Assembly (NCBI RefSeq): GCF_000972845.2
Contig: NC_040018.1
Span: forward strand, 663,632-727,631
Source of the DNA: Larimichthys crocea
Lineage: Eukaryota; Chordata; Actinopteri; Sciaenidae
DNA: 64,000 bases
Direction: 5' to 3'
Made by a program: the position numbers and the translations under genes
Notes under the pieces: generated by a model
What the model saw: only the letters and a program-made list of their open reading frames with translations
Database searches by the model: none
What the model was told of the DNA's origin: nothing
Shown here: piece by piece, positions 13,320 to 24,333 of the stretch
Layout: every line of letters starts with the position of its first letter
Position numbering within the stretch: position 1 is the stretch's first letter

Positions 13320-16300
13320 CCTAACACAAAAGGACTGGATACAATGGGAGGGTTTGTACACACACACATCCACAATTACACACACACACACCTCTCCAGT
13401 GTAAGAGACACAGCTGATTTCCTGAGTGGGCCTGGATGGTTGGTTTATGCCCCAGTAGGTGAAGGTGACGGGCGCTTGGTCAATCCACTTGAGGACGGTG
13501 GTATTTATGCCGAAACCTTGCAGACCGATCCACACATCCAAAAACTTGTTATCTATTGGAGCGTGACACACAAAAGAACATCACTTTATGATTTATTTGA
13601 AATCCACAGAAAAATTCTTCAAAGAAACCAAATCACATTAAAACAATCGTGAACATTCACATCAAAGAAAAGTGACTTGTTTAGGACCGCCTCAATAAAT
13701 AAATAAATATAAGAAATCTTAAAATGAGATTTACCGGCATGGAAATTAGTGCTGATCATCTCTTTGATGTCGATGGAGTGAAGGCTGGCCAGAGAGCCTC
13801 CCTCTGTGTTGTTACAGTGCTTTATGGCATCTGTAAAGGTTTGAGGTTTGTCCTTCACTAACTTGTAACACCAGCCGTTCCACGGGACCCAACCTTCCGC
13901 ACACACCGTTTCTTTATATGCAAAAGGCTCTGTGGAGAAGGAGTAAGACAGAGAGAAGATGTGAGGTCAGGCCAATATTATTCTATATATCCCAAAATCA
14001 ATTTTAGCTCAAAGGAGCTTCATAATCTGTCCAACAGGGAAAAGGAGAGCACCAGAGGAGAGAACAACAATAATATATATACATATAAAGGAAGCATCTA
14101 ATGTACATGTGCATGTGTGTGTGTGAACTGCTTTTAGAAACCAGAAAGAGGAAGCTAAAGTACAGTATTCATGTCAATTCATCTGTCCAGGTGCTACGGG
14201 CTGATAGTGAAGCAGCCCTGTTAGGAGCCATGCAACAGCATAGCTGTACTGAAATATCTCAACACCTATTACATCTGTAAATCAGCATCATAGCCTTGTC
14301 ACTGTGAGCTTGTAAGCATGTGGACCTTAGCATTATGCTCAAAGCACTTGTGTACTAAAAGGCTAGCGTGTCTTGTGATTATAAATCCTGTTTTCATTTG
14401 AACAGAGGAAGCCAAAGTTAAAAAAAAAAAAAAAATTAAATCTAATTGCGAGCAGCTGTACAATAAATGAATAAAAAAACAGTTACAGGCACATCTTGGA
14501 TCTAAATCAGGATCTGTCAGATCACCAGGAAGAACAATAACAAGCAGCAAAGCTGACAGAGGGAAGACAAAGATAGTTAAAGACGAGGGCAGGGAAATAA
14601 ATATCCGTAAATAAAAAAGATAAAAAGGTGACATCACTCAAAAGCAGGCCTATACAAAGGGCTAAAACGCTGTAAATAAATGTATTAGTCTTAAGTAAAC
14701 TTCACTTCCCACTTGGAGTTATGAGAGCAGAAAGTGAAGGCAGCGGTTAACCTACCTGGTGCTGCTGCTGTGTGGGAGGCATTGACACTCTTCTTGCAGA
14801 TGTACGGCAGTCGTTTGTTGCACGACTCAGATTCATAGTTGCGTTTAGAGTTCAGTACTCCACAGTCTGTCTCGATAATCATGGAGAAGGATGGCATTCC
14901 TGTCAAACACATTCCCACACACACAAACAATCAATCAATAAATAAATAAATAAATCACATAGTGGCTGTGACAGCAGAGCAGAGGAGAGGCATATAGCAT
15001 CTTTCTATTTTCAGAAACAAAGAGGTGAAATTAAAGAAATGTTTAATGTTGCAGCAACACGTCAACACAGCGCTGCTTATAGCAACACTGACATGCTGCA
15101 AATTGTGGCAACAACAAAGAGCTCATATCAGTAGCAGGCCAGATGGCTGCAGTACCCTTAATGTTCAGACTGCAGTGTCAGAAGACCACCAAAAGAATAA
15201 AACAGCAAACATATTACAATAGCTAGAAGCTTTTATAAAGCCCTCCATTCAGCCATATTAATGGGTTATTCAGCAACACTAACAATCCCAATGCCACACT
15301 GTGTCCAAAAACCAGGCACAATGAGCTTCTTTTCAACACTGGCCTCATTGTTTCTCTGACTGACACCAAGTCTTAGTTTATAGAAAGGCAGCGACAGCAG
15401 ATCACAAAAGGATGCAGGTTTTCTTGCACTATCAACAGCAGGTGTTATAAGCAACCGTGCAACAAGTGTACTGTGGTTGTGCAGAGTGGCTCAGAAGTGA
15501 GGCATAGATCACTAAGTAAGAAAAGAAAAAAAATAAATCATCACCCGTTTCCCAGCGCAGGACGGAGAGAGGGGATCCATCAGACCACTGCCAGCCCTGA
15601 GAAGTGTCTAATTGGTGGAGGCCGATCCACATCCTCTCAGGCATTCTGTCGAGGCCTTCCAAAACTGCACAGAGCGACAACAGAGCATTAAAAAAAAAGA
15701 AATGATGAGCCTAAGATGAGACAACAAGATCATTTCAAGACAATAAAACACAAACACAGGGATGCACAATAAAATACTAAGAAGGACAGAGAGGGGGAAG
15801 AGTAGGAGAACCATACTGACAGCGGTTGATTGAGTTAAAGGGAACTACTGCAGCTCGAGTCAGACTTGTGATGTGGTTTTTAACTTCCCAAATCTTAAAG
15901 TGTCTTTCACAAATGTAAAGCTGCTATTGCAGAGTCTGCACTCTCAAATAACATCAATAGGAGACATATTCTAGATGCTATCTATGTCACATTCTCAAGA
16001 CACAACGGATGATACCACACACAGAGGATACCATGCAAAGTCCAGATTTTAAACACAAGGCAGAGCTGCTGTTGTGTTTTTAATATTTCTAGTCAATCAA
16101 GTGCATATGATCCACAGACCTCAGAGAAGGAATAAAATGCATGCTGAGCCAACAAGACTGTTTAGTTTACTTTGAAATATTTCCTGTGCTTCAAATCTAT
16201 TTTAATTTTATTTGATGTCATTTTTAAAATCTTATTATAAGTCATTCCAATTTATTTGCATATATAAAACACTTTGACTTTGCCTCTGTTTGAAATGTGT

Positions 16301-19300
16301 TGTATAAATAAATCTGCAATGCCGCAAACTTGTCCTAATTGTTTTAAGTTTCCTCTTTATAATAATACATCAGAGACACGAAAGTTTTAAATTGACAGCA
16401 CAGTGAGCGAGACTCTACAAAGAAAGAAAGAAAAACAAAAAGGAGAAGAAGAAGGAGAAGAAGAAGTAGTCATGTGGCACCTTGTGTGACAAATTTATGG
16501 TCATTACCAACAAAACCGAAACATATGAGTCAGGTTATTCTAAGTGACATAGAAGTATAAATGAGTCTATGTCTTCACTCGTACAAACAGATGGCTCTTT
16601 GTCATTCTAGCTTCACTTTTTTTCTTCTCTTTTACTTTCACACAAAGAACAAGTGGAAACAAATAAGTCTGAAGAAGTGAAACAATAAAGAAAGTCATTA
16701 CATGGAACCATTTTGAACTTCTACTAGACATAAATGAGACAAAACATTTTTTAATGACTGTTCTTTGCGTGACTGATTAAATAAGGAAGATATTTACCAA
16801 CGATAATCAGTTTGTTAAAGATAATTTGTAATATTCCTATCAATACATTTCTTAAATCACTACATTTTGTGCATTGTTTGGACATGAAAAAAAATCATAA
16901 ATATTTTGACTTTGCTTTGCACTTAAAATATTTAAAATATGATTTTTAAATTTCCGCACGGGTCATTTTAAAATGCTCAGTTGTCAATAGTTTTGTAGCC
17001 TGCCAACTTTATTACCTGTGCAGTTTTTAAGTGGAAATGTGTGACGCATTCCTCTCATATCAAAGCATTTGATTGTGCTGAATCCGTCGTGTCCAACACG
17101 AATGACTTTGAATTTTGTTTTTGTTTTTGCCGTTTTCTGCTCAAAGGTGGAAAAGGAATTAAAAACAGATGATGAAGAAGAAATCGCTCTTACAGGTCAT
17201 GGAGTGGAGATCGTCTGGCCCAGAAATACTCAGGAGATCAGCTCCCTGACTACGACATGAATCCAAAGCTTCCTGCCAGGACACTGCGGCACTGGAAACA
17301 AACTCATAGCAGAAATCCCCTTCCGGCCCGGCAAACAGAGTCTGGCATCCCTCCTCTGCAAAGTCAAAGAGACGAGTGTAAGTATCTATGTGCGTCACTC
17401 AGTTTTGTTAATGAAGTATGGAATTTAGTGATTAATTACAAAGAGAAACAAGCTTTGCACACATCAGCTTCTACATTTTATGTCATTAATATCATGATTG
17501 TGTCAACCATGCAACATAAATGGAGACAAAAGTAGATTATTTTACAGTAATGCTGTCTCCATAATTAATGTATTGCGGAGTAAAAGGGCCAAAACTCCTG
17601 AAACATGATCATATAAAAGCTCTACATGCCAGGAATTAGACAGTGTCCCATCTTTCTGTCTTGGTCATAGTCCGATGTGGTGCCACACCAGGACAGTCCA
17701 GGGAAATCTGCATCCGGGAGGCATCCATGATACCAGCTGCCATTGTACTTGAAAGGGAACTCACAGGGAGCGCCGGCAGAGTTCCCACTGGTGGAGTGAA
17801 CGACTGCAAAGAAAGGAGAGGAGAGTCTCTGGTAATTGTGTCAACCAGAAAATATGTCAGGACAGTGATTTCTGTATGTCTCGCTGCGTACAACAAACCA
17901 CTTCTTCTTCTTCTTCTCAAGACACACAAACACATGCCTAGAAGATAAGTTCACTAAGATTAACCAAGGTCAGACGGAAATCATATCTTTGGAAACATTG
18001 TTGGACAAAAATGTGTTTATTTCTGGACAACAAAACCACAGAGACAGAAGACAATTTGGGCATAGTAAGTCGATTTATTATCTATTTACCTAGTTCCTGT
18101 TTTTTCTGTCCTTAGACCTTCGAGTTTAAATGACGAAACACTACATTTAACGCTGAACGTAGGTGTCTACATACTGTGGGCACCTTACCCAAAACTTGCA
18201 TCATCATGCTACCTGTACGCATGTCATTGCGAACAAGAAGAAATAAGATTCTGTAATGAAGAAGTAACAAGTGAGTGAAACCGCCTTGGTGCTGAAAATC
18301 TGATAACAGAAGATGTGACGATGTGAGTTTGTTGTTTCAAAGACAGAAAGAGAAATTAAATATCGTGTAACCGTTTCAGTTCAGACAGACGTGAACCTTG
18401 AATCTAAGATCGCTACAAAAAACAAGAGGCATTCACACGCGAGTGCCTCTTCATGTCAGCCTAGATCCTCTCCATTTTAAGTTTTGATTATGTATGTTGT
18501 GAAGACTGATATTAAACCACTCACACACTTATTTTCTGGGTCATCAAAATAAGCGGTGAGTTAAAAACGGTGACACCTGCAAGTTCAACAGTCTCAGACG
18601 TAAGTTTCATATCTTGGCAACAATTCCTCATGAAATAACAAATTATTTGTGTCAGAAAGATTTGTTTTTTTGAATGAGAGTCACTCAAATAATGCTACTG
18701 TATGTCTTACAAACGACAATAAACAAGAAGCCAACAAGTCTCACCACAGTTATTAGAAAAAAATTGGTCAGTCACACTTTCTCTGCCTACTTTCATGGAT
18801 AGTTCAGAGTGCGATACACCAAAAACAAATTAATTCCTGACAGGTGGGGGTGTTTTCATTTGATTTTAAAGTGTGTGTACGTGCAGTCAACAATGCCTAT
18901 GAAACAAAACTGAAAGCAAGCTTTTGCACTGCACCGTGCAAACCCACTTCACTTGAAGAATCATAAAGCACTCTCCAAGGAATTCCCCAAAAAGAGAAGA
19001 GGTACTTTCTGGATCCGAGATGCCTTTTTAAATATTAAAGTCTTGATCTTGTCTTAACCGTGTTGTAACCTAGCATAAAGGAGTAATAATTGATAGGAAT
19101 GAAGATAATCAAGTAGCCGGTTTATGTTTTAAATGTACCAGAACCTGTTTGCCCAGAGGAGGTAACATATCATGAGGCTGTAAAGTACATTCATTTCAGG
19201 AAGTTAACTTTCTGCTACAGTTTATGTATTACACTTAACACTTTCATTTCCTGACTGATAATTCCCCCAGAGCTCCGTAGCAGACAGCTTGAAGTACACC

Positions 19301-21318
19301 ATGTAAGCATTTTCTCCATCATATAAGATAAAGGCAGCCACACTCACCATGATATGACCTCTGGCAGATGTTGTCCTGGGATCCTTCTCGTAGCCAGTTA
19401 TCAAGAGTGTCGCGTTTGGCTACAACTTTGCCATCGCTGACCACCAGGCCCATCTCGTAAACGGTGTAAACAGCTCCTTCCAGGCAACGCCACCATAGCA
19501 GAATGTTGGAGCCACAGTCGACCAGGGCCAAGGACTTGCTGCGCACGTCCAACGCCAAGCAGAGGGACGTGGCCACGTGGAAGAGCCGGTGACCCGAACC
19601 CCACTTCCACAGATTGGACCTGTTGTCCGCGCCGCATGAGGTGAGACTCAAGTCTGATGAAGTCCCCGTGCCCAGGCACTCCCCCGTACTCACGTGCTTG
19701 ATGGTGAAAGCATCCTTGTCTGTGGTGATGGGACAGACACAGAAAGAAAACTTTTTTTTAAGGCCATATATGCAAAATCCTTGACCAAACAAAGCAGCTC
19801 CAAGCACTTGAAACTCACAGTAACAATTCAGCACACTTGAGATAATTTCCTCTGCTCTGTGGGAGGTTTTAACAACCATGCGGGGAGTCTACATTCTTAC
19901 TACAAGAAAACACAACCCTGAGGGACAAAACCAACGCTGGTAAAAGACTGTTTTCAGATTTCCTGGACTTGCCTTTGAATTCTTTTATATCAGCAAGAGA
20001 TAATAGAAGCGGGCCACTCGTTGTCACATCACGCCTGTGCAAAACCCCTGATTAATATCTCTTTAAAACATTAACAAGAAAGAAAGCCATTTAACAGGAA
20101 ATGGCTGCAGGTCCAACAAAAGACTAACCACTAACTACATTTGTAAATCACCATAACTGTGTGGAGAAACCAGCGGTAAAACAGTGGGGAAAGTATTACA
20201 AAGTACAATATAAATAAGATAAAATAAGATTAAGACTTCACATGAGGGAAATCCACTTGTGACAGCAGCTTACAATACACAAGGTGGATACAGAAATACT
20301 CATACTATATTATATATATATATAAGACATATAGAAAAATGAAGATATACTTGCAACAGAAAAAAATTAAAAGAAAACAGCAAATAGTAATACAATGAAA
20401 TAAAAAGGTCAGAGACATTTGACATTTGATTTGTATAATGCACATATATATCTACATATAGCAGTAAATATGATTAACATGGGGAATTAAGTTGAAACTT
20501 TATTAGAGAAATTAATTTTTTTTTAAAACCCTCACACCTAAAGGTTGTTTTATTGGGCTGATTCCAACATTTTCTTTAGACTTATTTTTTGAAATTTGAC
20601 ATTTTTTTTAGGCCAACAACATAAAAATATAAATAAAGTGTGGAGAAGTCTTTGAAACGACATTAACATGGGTAATACATGTAAGTTACCCAGCTTCTCT
20701 GGAGGAAAATATGAAGCAAACAGATAAAAATCAGCTGGCATGCATACAGCGCCTACGCACATAGGCTTACTAAAATAGAAAACAATATCATGTTTCAGCT
20801 GCACCGTATAGCACTGCAGCCGCTCAGGCTCGTTTCATAAACAATAGCTCTGCATAATACGAGTGCAGATGTAAAACATGACAGACGTGAAGGGGAGGGA
20901 GGGATGAGTATGCAATTTGTTTGACCTGTCAGAATATGGTGTGGCATCACACTGGCTGGCTGGCTGGGGGATGGGGACGATGCCAAACTAACTAAGTTAG
21001 TAAAAGCTGGTTTAGTATCTGCCTCCACTTGTTGTAGTCTAACAGGTTTGTAGCTATTGTCCTCGCATTCATGTCGCGCTTTTGTTGACGGAGAAGTTAT
21101 TACAACCAAAACGAGTCGAGTGTGAATTCTTTTTGAAATAAATAAATAAGTAAAATAAATAAATAAAATAAGTCAAAGAGAAAGTGCGGTTAGCTTTTAT
21201 GAGGTTGGTACTTACCAAAATTTGTAACTTCAACCGGTGAGCAAGTCCCCAAGAAAACAGTTGACCGCAACACAGTCAACAAACAAAGGCAAAGTGTCGC
21301 TCCGGATATTTTCAGCAT
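224..21318 (-). CDS. LY75: Lymphocyte antigen 75 (CD205/DEC-205)-like endocytic receptor, 3' end outside window
   Basis: Type I membrane endocytic receptor of the mannose-receptor family; the mammalian protein delivers captured ligands to late endosomes for antigen presentation. 33 exons on the minus strand join into 4873 nt (about 1624 codons) with no internal stop and consistent phases: signal peptide, CysR (ricin-type), FNII, CTLD1-9 and the first part of CTLD10. Human LY75 is about 1720 residues with 10 CTLDs, so roughly 100 residues (rest of CTLD10, transmembrane helix, tail) lie left of base 1. Ten rather than eight CTLDs, and the neighbour PLA2R1 then ITGB6, separate it from MRC1, MRC2 and PLA2R1. 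The ATG at 21318 has A at -3 and opens a hydrophobic signal sequence. Introns 3 and 9 appear to use GC donors. The longest introns are 1-2 (about 1.5 kb each), 4 (1.5 kb), 18 (1.2 kb) and 20 (1.1 kb). Confidence 0.95.
765..1344 (-). CDS. LY75: LY75 exons 30-31: CTLD9
   Basis: Exons 1121-1344 and 765-972 (residues ~1388-1531). Same two-exon layout and phases (1-0, 0-1) as CTLD7. Motifs: [69 protein letters not shown] Thr/Ser-rich linker ([10 protein letters not shown]) follows and could carry O-glycans (inference). Confidence 0.93.
1432..2159 (-). CDS. LY75: LY75 exons 27-29: CTLD8
   Basis: Exons 1995-2159, 1786-1908 and 1432-1617 (residues ~1230-1387; all phase 1). Motifs: [75 protein letters not shown]. 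The exon 29 donor is a weak GTTGGT, chosen because it closes phase 1 to exon 30. Confidence 0.9.
2765..3235 (-). CDS. LY75: LY75 exons 25-26: CTLD7
   Basis: Exons 3015-3235 and 2765-2927 (residues ~1102-1229). Two-exon CTLD with one internal phase-0 intron of 87 bp. Motifs: [68 protein letters not shown]. The donor of exon 26 is a perfect GTGAGT; open frame beyond it is intron read-through. Confidence 0.93.
3542..4719 (-). CDS. LY75: LY75 exons 22-24: CTLD6
   Basis: Exons 4611-4719, 4312-4472 and 3542-3671 (residues ~969-1101; phases 0-1, 1-0, 0-1). Motifs: [71 protein letters not shown]. The acceptor of exon 24 follows GATAG at 3672-3673. Confidence 0.92.
4965..5649. mobile_element. hAT-like non-autonomous transposon (MITE) with duplicated left end
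   Basis: The left end begins TAGGGTTGCAAAA at 4965 and the right end finishes TTTGCAACCCTAA at about 5649, forming inverted termini. Length is about 685 bp, without coding capacity. The left terminus occurs twice, at 4965 and 5070, each preceded by a near-identical flank (GTATAACAACARAACG). It lies in LY75 intron 21. The family is inferred from end sequence only. Confidence 0.55.
5710..8667 (-). CDS. LY75: LY75 exons 17-21: linker and CTLD5
   Basis: Exons 8632-8667 ([11 protein letters not shown] linker), 8353-8522, 7113-7180, 6932-7008 and 5710-5846 (residues ~806-968; phases 1-1, 1-0, 0-2, 2-1, 1-0). Motifs: [59 protein letters not shown]. The two small middle exons are not visible as long ORFs and were placed by frame and splice sites. 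The WWI motif replaces WIG, as in human LY75 CTLD5. Intron 20 (5847-6931) holds a teleost repeat. Confidence 0.87.
6671..6832. repeat. Teleost interspersed repeat fragment in LY75 intron 20
   Basis: Reads CAAGCTTTATTGAACAG, then a GA run at 6723-6740, then a block ending GAACTGAGCTAACCGACGCCCC. I recognise this as a widespread fish repeat whose final block resembles a SINE tRNA-like segment. The family name is not certain. Confidence 0.5.
8915..10309 (-). CDS. LY75: LY75 exons 13-16: CTLD4
   Basis: Exons 10167-10309, 9680-9758, 9394-9465 and 8915-9038 (residues ~667-805). Motifs: [61 protein letters not shown]. The C-terminal half is split over a 72-nt and a 124-nt exon, where PLA2R1 has a single 136-nt exon. 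The extra ~60 nt encode a hydrophobic loop ([17 protein letters not shown]). Human LY75 is also long at this point. Confidence 0.9.
11074..12715 (-). CDS. LY75: LY75 exons 10-12: CTLD3
   Basis: Exons 12627-12715, 12271-12440 and 11074-11273 (residues ~514-666; phases 0-2, 2-1, 1-0). Motifs: [53 protein letters not shown]. The sequence then runs into an interdomain linker [12 protein letters not shown] and the first strands of CTLD4 ([16 protein letters not shown]). The FEPSN stretch is the nearest thing to an EPN motif in the protein, but other calcium ligands are not obvious. Confidence 0.93.
13056..13057 (-). other. LY75: GC splice donor, LY75 intron 9
   Basis: The minus strand reads AAAGAT then GCAAGTAT. 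GCAAGT is the classic GC-donor form. A GT two bases further in would be phase 1, but exon 10 (GGT TGG AGG) needs phase 0. Confidence 0.75.
13058..13929 (-). CDS. LY75: LY75 exons 7-9: CTLD2
   Basis: Exons 13735-13929, 13392-13552 and 13058-13165 (residues ~359-513). Motifs: [59 protein letters not shown]. The exon 8 donor is the first GT of a GT-dinucleotide run. Exon 9 ends CPYKD, continuing as GWRRHG in exon 10 just as human LY75 reads CPPDE-GWKRHG. That boundary needs a GC donor (GCAAGT). Confidence 0.92.
13261..13392. repeat. CA/GT microsatellite cluster in LY75 intron 8
   Basis: An uninterrupted AC run spans 13261-13317, with shorter CA tracts at about 13358-13368 and 13379-13391. Together they make up much of the 226-bp intron 8. 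The last tract abuts exon 8, so in the transcript the donor lies in UG repeats. Confidence 0.95.
14756..17355 (-). CDS. LY75: LY75 exons 4-6: CTLD1
   Basis: Exons 17194-17355, 15545-15664 and 14756-14899 (residues ~217-358; all phase 1). Hallmarks: [26 protein letters not shown], then MWIGLHQL and WQWSDGSPL, then the terminal disulphide region [14 protein letters not shown]. There is no EPN or QPD sugar-site motif, as expected for LY75. Exon 6 is followed by a short Ala-rich linker (SHTAAAPG). Intron 4 (15665-17193) is about 1.5 kb with no recognisable content. Confidence 0.93.
15665..17193. other. LY75 intron 4, no recognised content
   Basis: AT-rich sequence of about 1.5 kb between two coding exons. 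Short purine runs occur near 16420-16470. I see no conserved open frame, RNA gene or clear mobile element. Confidence 0.6.
17628..17629 (-). other. LY75: GC splice donor, LY75 intron 3
   Basis: On the minus strand the exon 3/intron 3 boundary reads CCTG then GCATGT. No GT donor in the right phase exists nearby: the next GT (two bases in) is phase 2 and breaks the frame of exon 4. Confidence 0.65.
17630..17803 (-). CDS. LY75: LY75 exon 3: fibronectin type II domain
   Basis: 174-nt exon, residues ~159-216. It shows the FNII pattern [17 protein letters not shown], then [19 protein letters not shown], with four Cys forming the two disulphides. The frame continues CLIP into EEGC of exon 4, matching the human LY75 linker length. 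This requires the exon to end at 17630, where the intron starts GCATGT rather than GT. Confidence 0.88.
17804..21215. other. LY75 introns 1 and 2, no recognised content apart from exon 2
   Basis: Apart from exon 2 (19348-19719) this stretch holds two introns of about 1.5 kb each, with short TA tracts (around 20308-20326) and no conserved frame. ORF-like stretches on either strand have no domain signature. Confidence 0.6.
19348..19719 (-). CDS. LY75: LY75 exon 2: cysteine-rich (ricin B-type) domain
   Basis: One 372-nt exon, residues ~35-158, phase 1 in and out. It begins [17 protein letters not shown] and carries the beta-trefoil hallmarks [17 protein letters not shown] and LLWWRC seen in mannose-receptor-family N-terminal domains. 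In LY75 this domain is not known to bind sulphated sugars as the MRC1 one does; that is family knowledge, not visible here. Confidence 0.92.
21216..21318 (-). CDS. LY75: LY75 exon 1: signal peptide
   Basis: Start codon at 21318-21316. The first ~27 residues ([20 protein letters not shown]...) are a hydrophobic export signal, followed by a short link ending in VTNFG. The donor after 21216 is GTAAG, phase 1, and joins exon 2 to make Asp. The Kozak context is ACC before ATG. Confidence 0.9.
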
Positions 21319-22929
21319 GGTCACGGCAGAGTCTCTTTGTCGGATTCATAAAGAATCTGCCGTCCGTGGGGTGTTGAGCTGTGAATATAGGCCGCTCAAT
21401 AAGTCAACTCTGAAGCGAAAGCGAGCAGATAACTGAAGCTAAACTCAGCTCCAACTGTCACTGACGTTTCCACGCAGTCCCGCGCCCACCAACCGACAAG
21501 CTGGCGCGAGGCACGACGACGGTCAGCACATCCGGTTTGACCTAACAAAAAAGTCCATCATTAAGCGACATTACTGTTCAATAAAACAAGTTAATAAATA
21601 AATCATTTTAAAAATTACTGTACATGGAAACGATAAAATAAGTTAATAAAATAATTTGAAAAATTACTTGATAAAAATACAAAATATTACCATACATGAA
21701 AAGGATAAAATAAAATAATAACAAAAAGAAATACATGATAAAAACACAAAATATTATTGTACACGAAAAGGATAAAATAAGTACATTAATATATATATAT
21801 ATAATATATATAGATATATATATAGAGAAATACTGTATATGTATTACTGTAAAATAAAATAATAATAATAAAAAAATACATGATAAAAATACTAAATATT
21901 ACTATCTCAAAAAAACACAGAATACAATTCAGAGTCCAAATCATGATCTACAAAGTAAAAAGAAAAAAAAGAAAAAAGGCAGATATTAAGTAAAAATTCA
22001 AAATTCAAAAACTAAAACATACTTACAGCTAACTAACAAAATTATAACAAACCAGGTCAAACAAATTATGGTGCACTAAGTCCAAACAATTACATATTCA
22101 TGTGACATGATTATGACATACTACATCAAATTTAAGACATACTTGAAGTGGTGAAGTAAATTACGAGACACAATTTGAAAGCTTCAGACAAAGAAACTTT
22201 GACTCTTCTTGTTATTTTCCTGTTTATCACTGTTTTTCAACTTGAACTTCTTCCTCTATGAGTAATTTATTGTAGCTTGTCACTTTCTGTAATGTATGTA
22301 GACTGAGAGGTATGCAATATTTTGGGTGCTTTATTCTATCATTCCAATTTTTTAGGACTTTGTATCAATTTGTTCTCATTGTTTTCAGCTTGCGTTTTTA
22401 TTAGTGCTTATTTTAATACACCAATGCATTAGGCTCCAGTCAAAAACACCCAATTCCATCATTGCAGTTTTCATAGATGGAACTATTTACTGAGTTTCTT
22501 AGACACTACTGGTGTGATGGGGCAGTTTTCCCATGCGCTCTGTCTCTTTCCATTTAAGACAATATGCACACTAAATATAATTTTCCTCACAATAATAACT
22601 GATAAAGATATTGTGTCCTTTAACTAGGCGAAAGAGCTAGTGAGCCCCATTTTCCTTTCCTATTTCAGTGAGCGTTTCTTGAGAAACAGGAATGTTTGGG
22701 TGATTGTGAAATAGTCAGTACAGAGGATAGAGACAGATTGAAAACAGTGGAGGAAAACTGTAACTGGCAGGGCCTGTTGATGAGGCCAGAAAGGCATGCT
22801 GCTCTCACCTTTTTGATAAGTTAATTCATCATAATTAGTAGCTCCTTCATCATATAAAGGTAGTGAACATGGAGGGTTTGTTTTTTCTTTTCCATCTACC
22901 CTCATCCCTCTTATAATCTCTCCTATGGC

Positions 22930-23300
22930 AATGGATGACATCATTATATCCCCAGGGACAGTTTGGCCACTGGGACTAGTTTAGTCTTATTTGGCACCAC
23001 AGTATCAAGGACTACTATAGGGCACAATTCATTAAACCAAAACCTGGCTGCAGATCAAACATGTGAGAATTCACAGTATGAGTTCAGCCCAAACACAAGA
23101 TCCAAGGGTGTGCCCACGGTTAGGTGTGTGCTGCACAAGGTTAAATGGTTTTGCAGTGTTGGGAAATTCAGTGACTGATGATGATGATCTGTCTAATTCA
23201 GTGGAATTAGACAGATCATCTAAATGAGCGTTAAAATCTCCAACAACAAATGATGTGTCACATATGAGTATGACAGATAAAAGCAGGTTGGATATCTCTG
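22930..23300 (-). mobile_element. LINE retrotransposon remnant (endonuclease domain)
   Basis: The minus strand around 23219-23260 reads SFVVGDFNAHLDD, the conserved GDFN.H block of the AP-like endonuclease in non-LTR retrotransposons. Further along is LVQHTPNRGHTLG, matching the downstream QH..GHTLD block. The frame is broken by stops on both sides, so it is a dead 5'-and-3'-truncated copy. The exact clade (L2, Rex or similar) is not determined. Confidence 0.7.
23183..23220. repeat. Perfect 17-bp inverted repeat with 4-nt loop
   Basis: Arm 23183-23199 GATGATCTGTCTAATTC, loop AGTG, arm 23204-23220 GAATTAGACAGATCATC, with no mismatches. It lies in the LINE remnant just after the GDFNAHL codons. 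Confidence 0.95.
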
Positions 23301-24333
23301 TTTCTACAACACCCCTTTATGTTGTTATGTTGGTAGGATGCTGACGCCTCCCTCTTTAAATCCAGAATGTGTGCCTGGGTATATTTCATAACCATATATT
23401 AAAAACCACAACCTTTCTATAATACCCTACATGAGGCAATAAAAAAGAATTAGGTCTGTCTGAACAGCACATTTTTCATGTGATGCTTTAATTCTGAAGG
23501 CGTAATCACTCGTCTTCCGGTTGTGCCCTTGTATTTTCTTCCTCTTTACAATGGTTCCCTCCCTTCACATTCCCAAACGGCCCGGAAATTTTCTCCAAAT
23601 TAACCTCCACACGCCCACTCGGTTGTTTCCGTCAGACCAGAGCGCACGCTTGTTGTGGTTTTCATGCACCAACTTCCTGATTTGTTCAAAAGGAGGAGTA
23701 GATCCAAATTGTTATGCAAGGGACCAAAACTGCAAACAACTGACCTTTAAGTGGATATAGATAGTGCTCAGTTAAAAAGTATTGTGATATGAATTCTTTG
23801 ATCTCAGTTATTTTATGAGGATGTTCCAGGAGGAAAGGGCACATTATAGTCATAATCAGCAGAGGGAGTGTACAAAAAGTGGAAGTAATCGATGGACTGA
23901 AAAGGGGAACAGGGGATTTTCTTCGATTCCTCTGTTATTCACACAGCAAGACTCAGTTATGAAACTGCAATTGTTAGGCCTGACTTGAATTTATTAAAAA
24001 CACAAAGAAAATTGTGCAAAATACATCTAATAATTAGCCTTTCCACCAGCAGACAAAAGTGAACAAATCCAATTATCAGTTATAGCCTTACACATTTTCT
24101 GTTAGTTGTGAACATACAAAAAAACCTCTGGTATTAATATACAGCATGTATACTTAAAAAAATAAACTAAAAATACAAAAGTAATACTGACAAAATTGCT
24201 GTACCACATGTGCAGCTCTGACAGCTCCTGAATTCTGAATGAAATATACAAAATTACATCACAAATATCATAGGTAACTGACAGGTAGACCAAGATTTTC
24301 CTTCACCTGTTCCAGTCTTATTGAGTAAAAATC

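Noticed and set aside
13261..13392. Regularly spaced repeats considered as a CRISPR-like array
   Set aside because: They are simple dinucleotide microsatellites in a vertebrate intron, with no repeat-spacer structure.
22660..22944. 94-codon minus-strand frame upstream of the LINE motif
   Set aside because: Might be further LINE sequence, but no motif is recognisable, so I did not extend the element over it.
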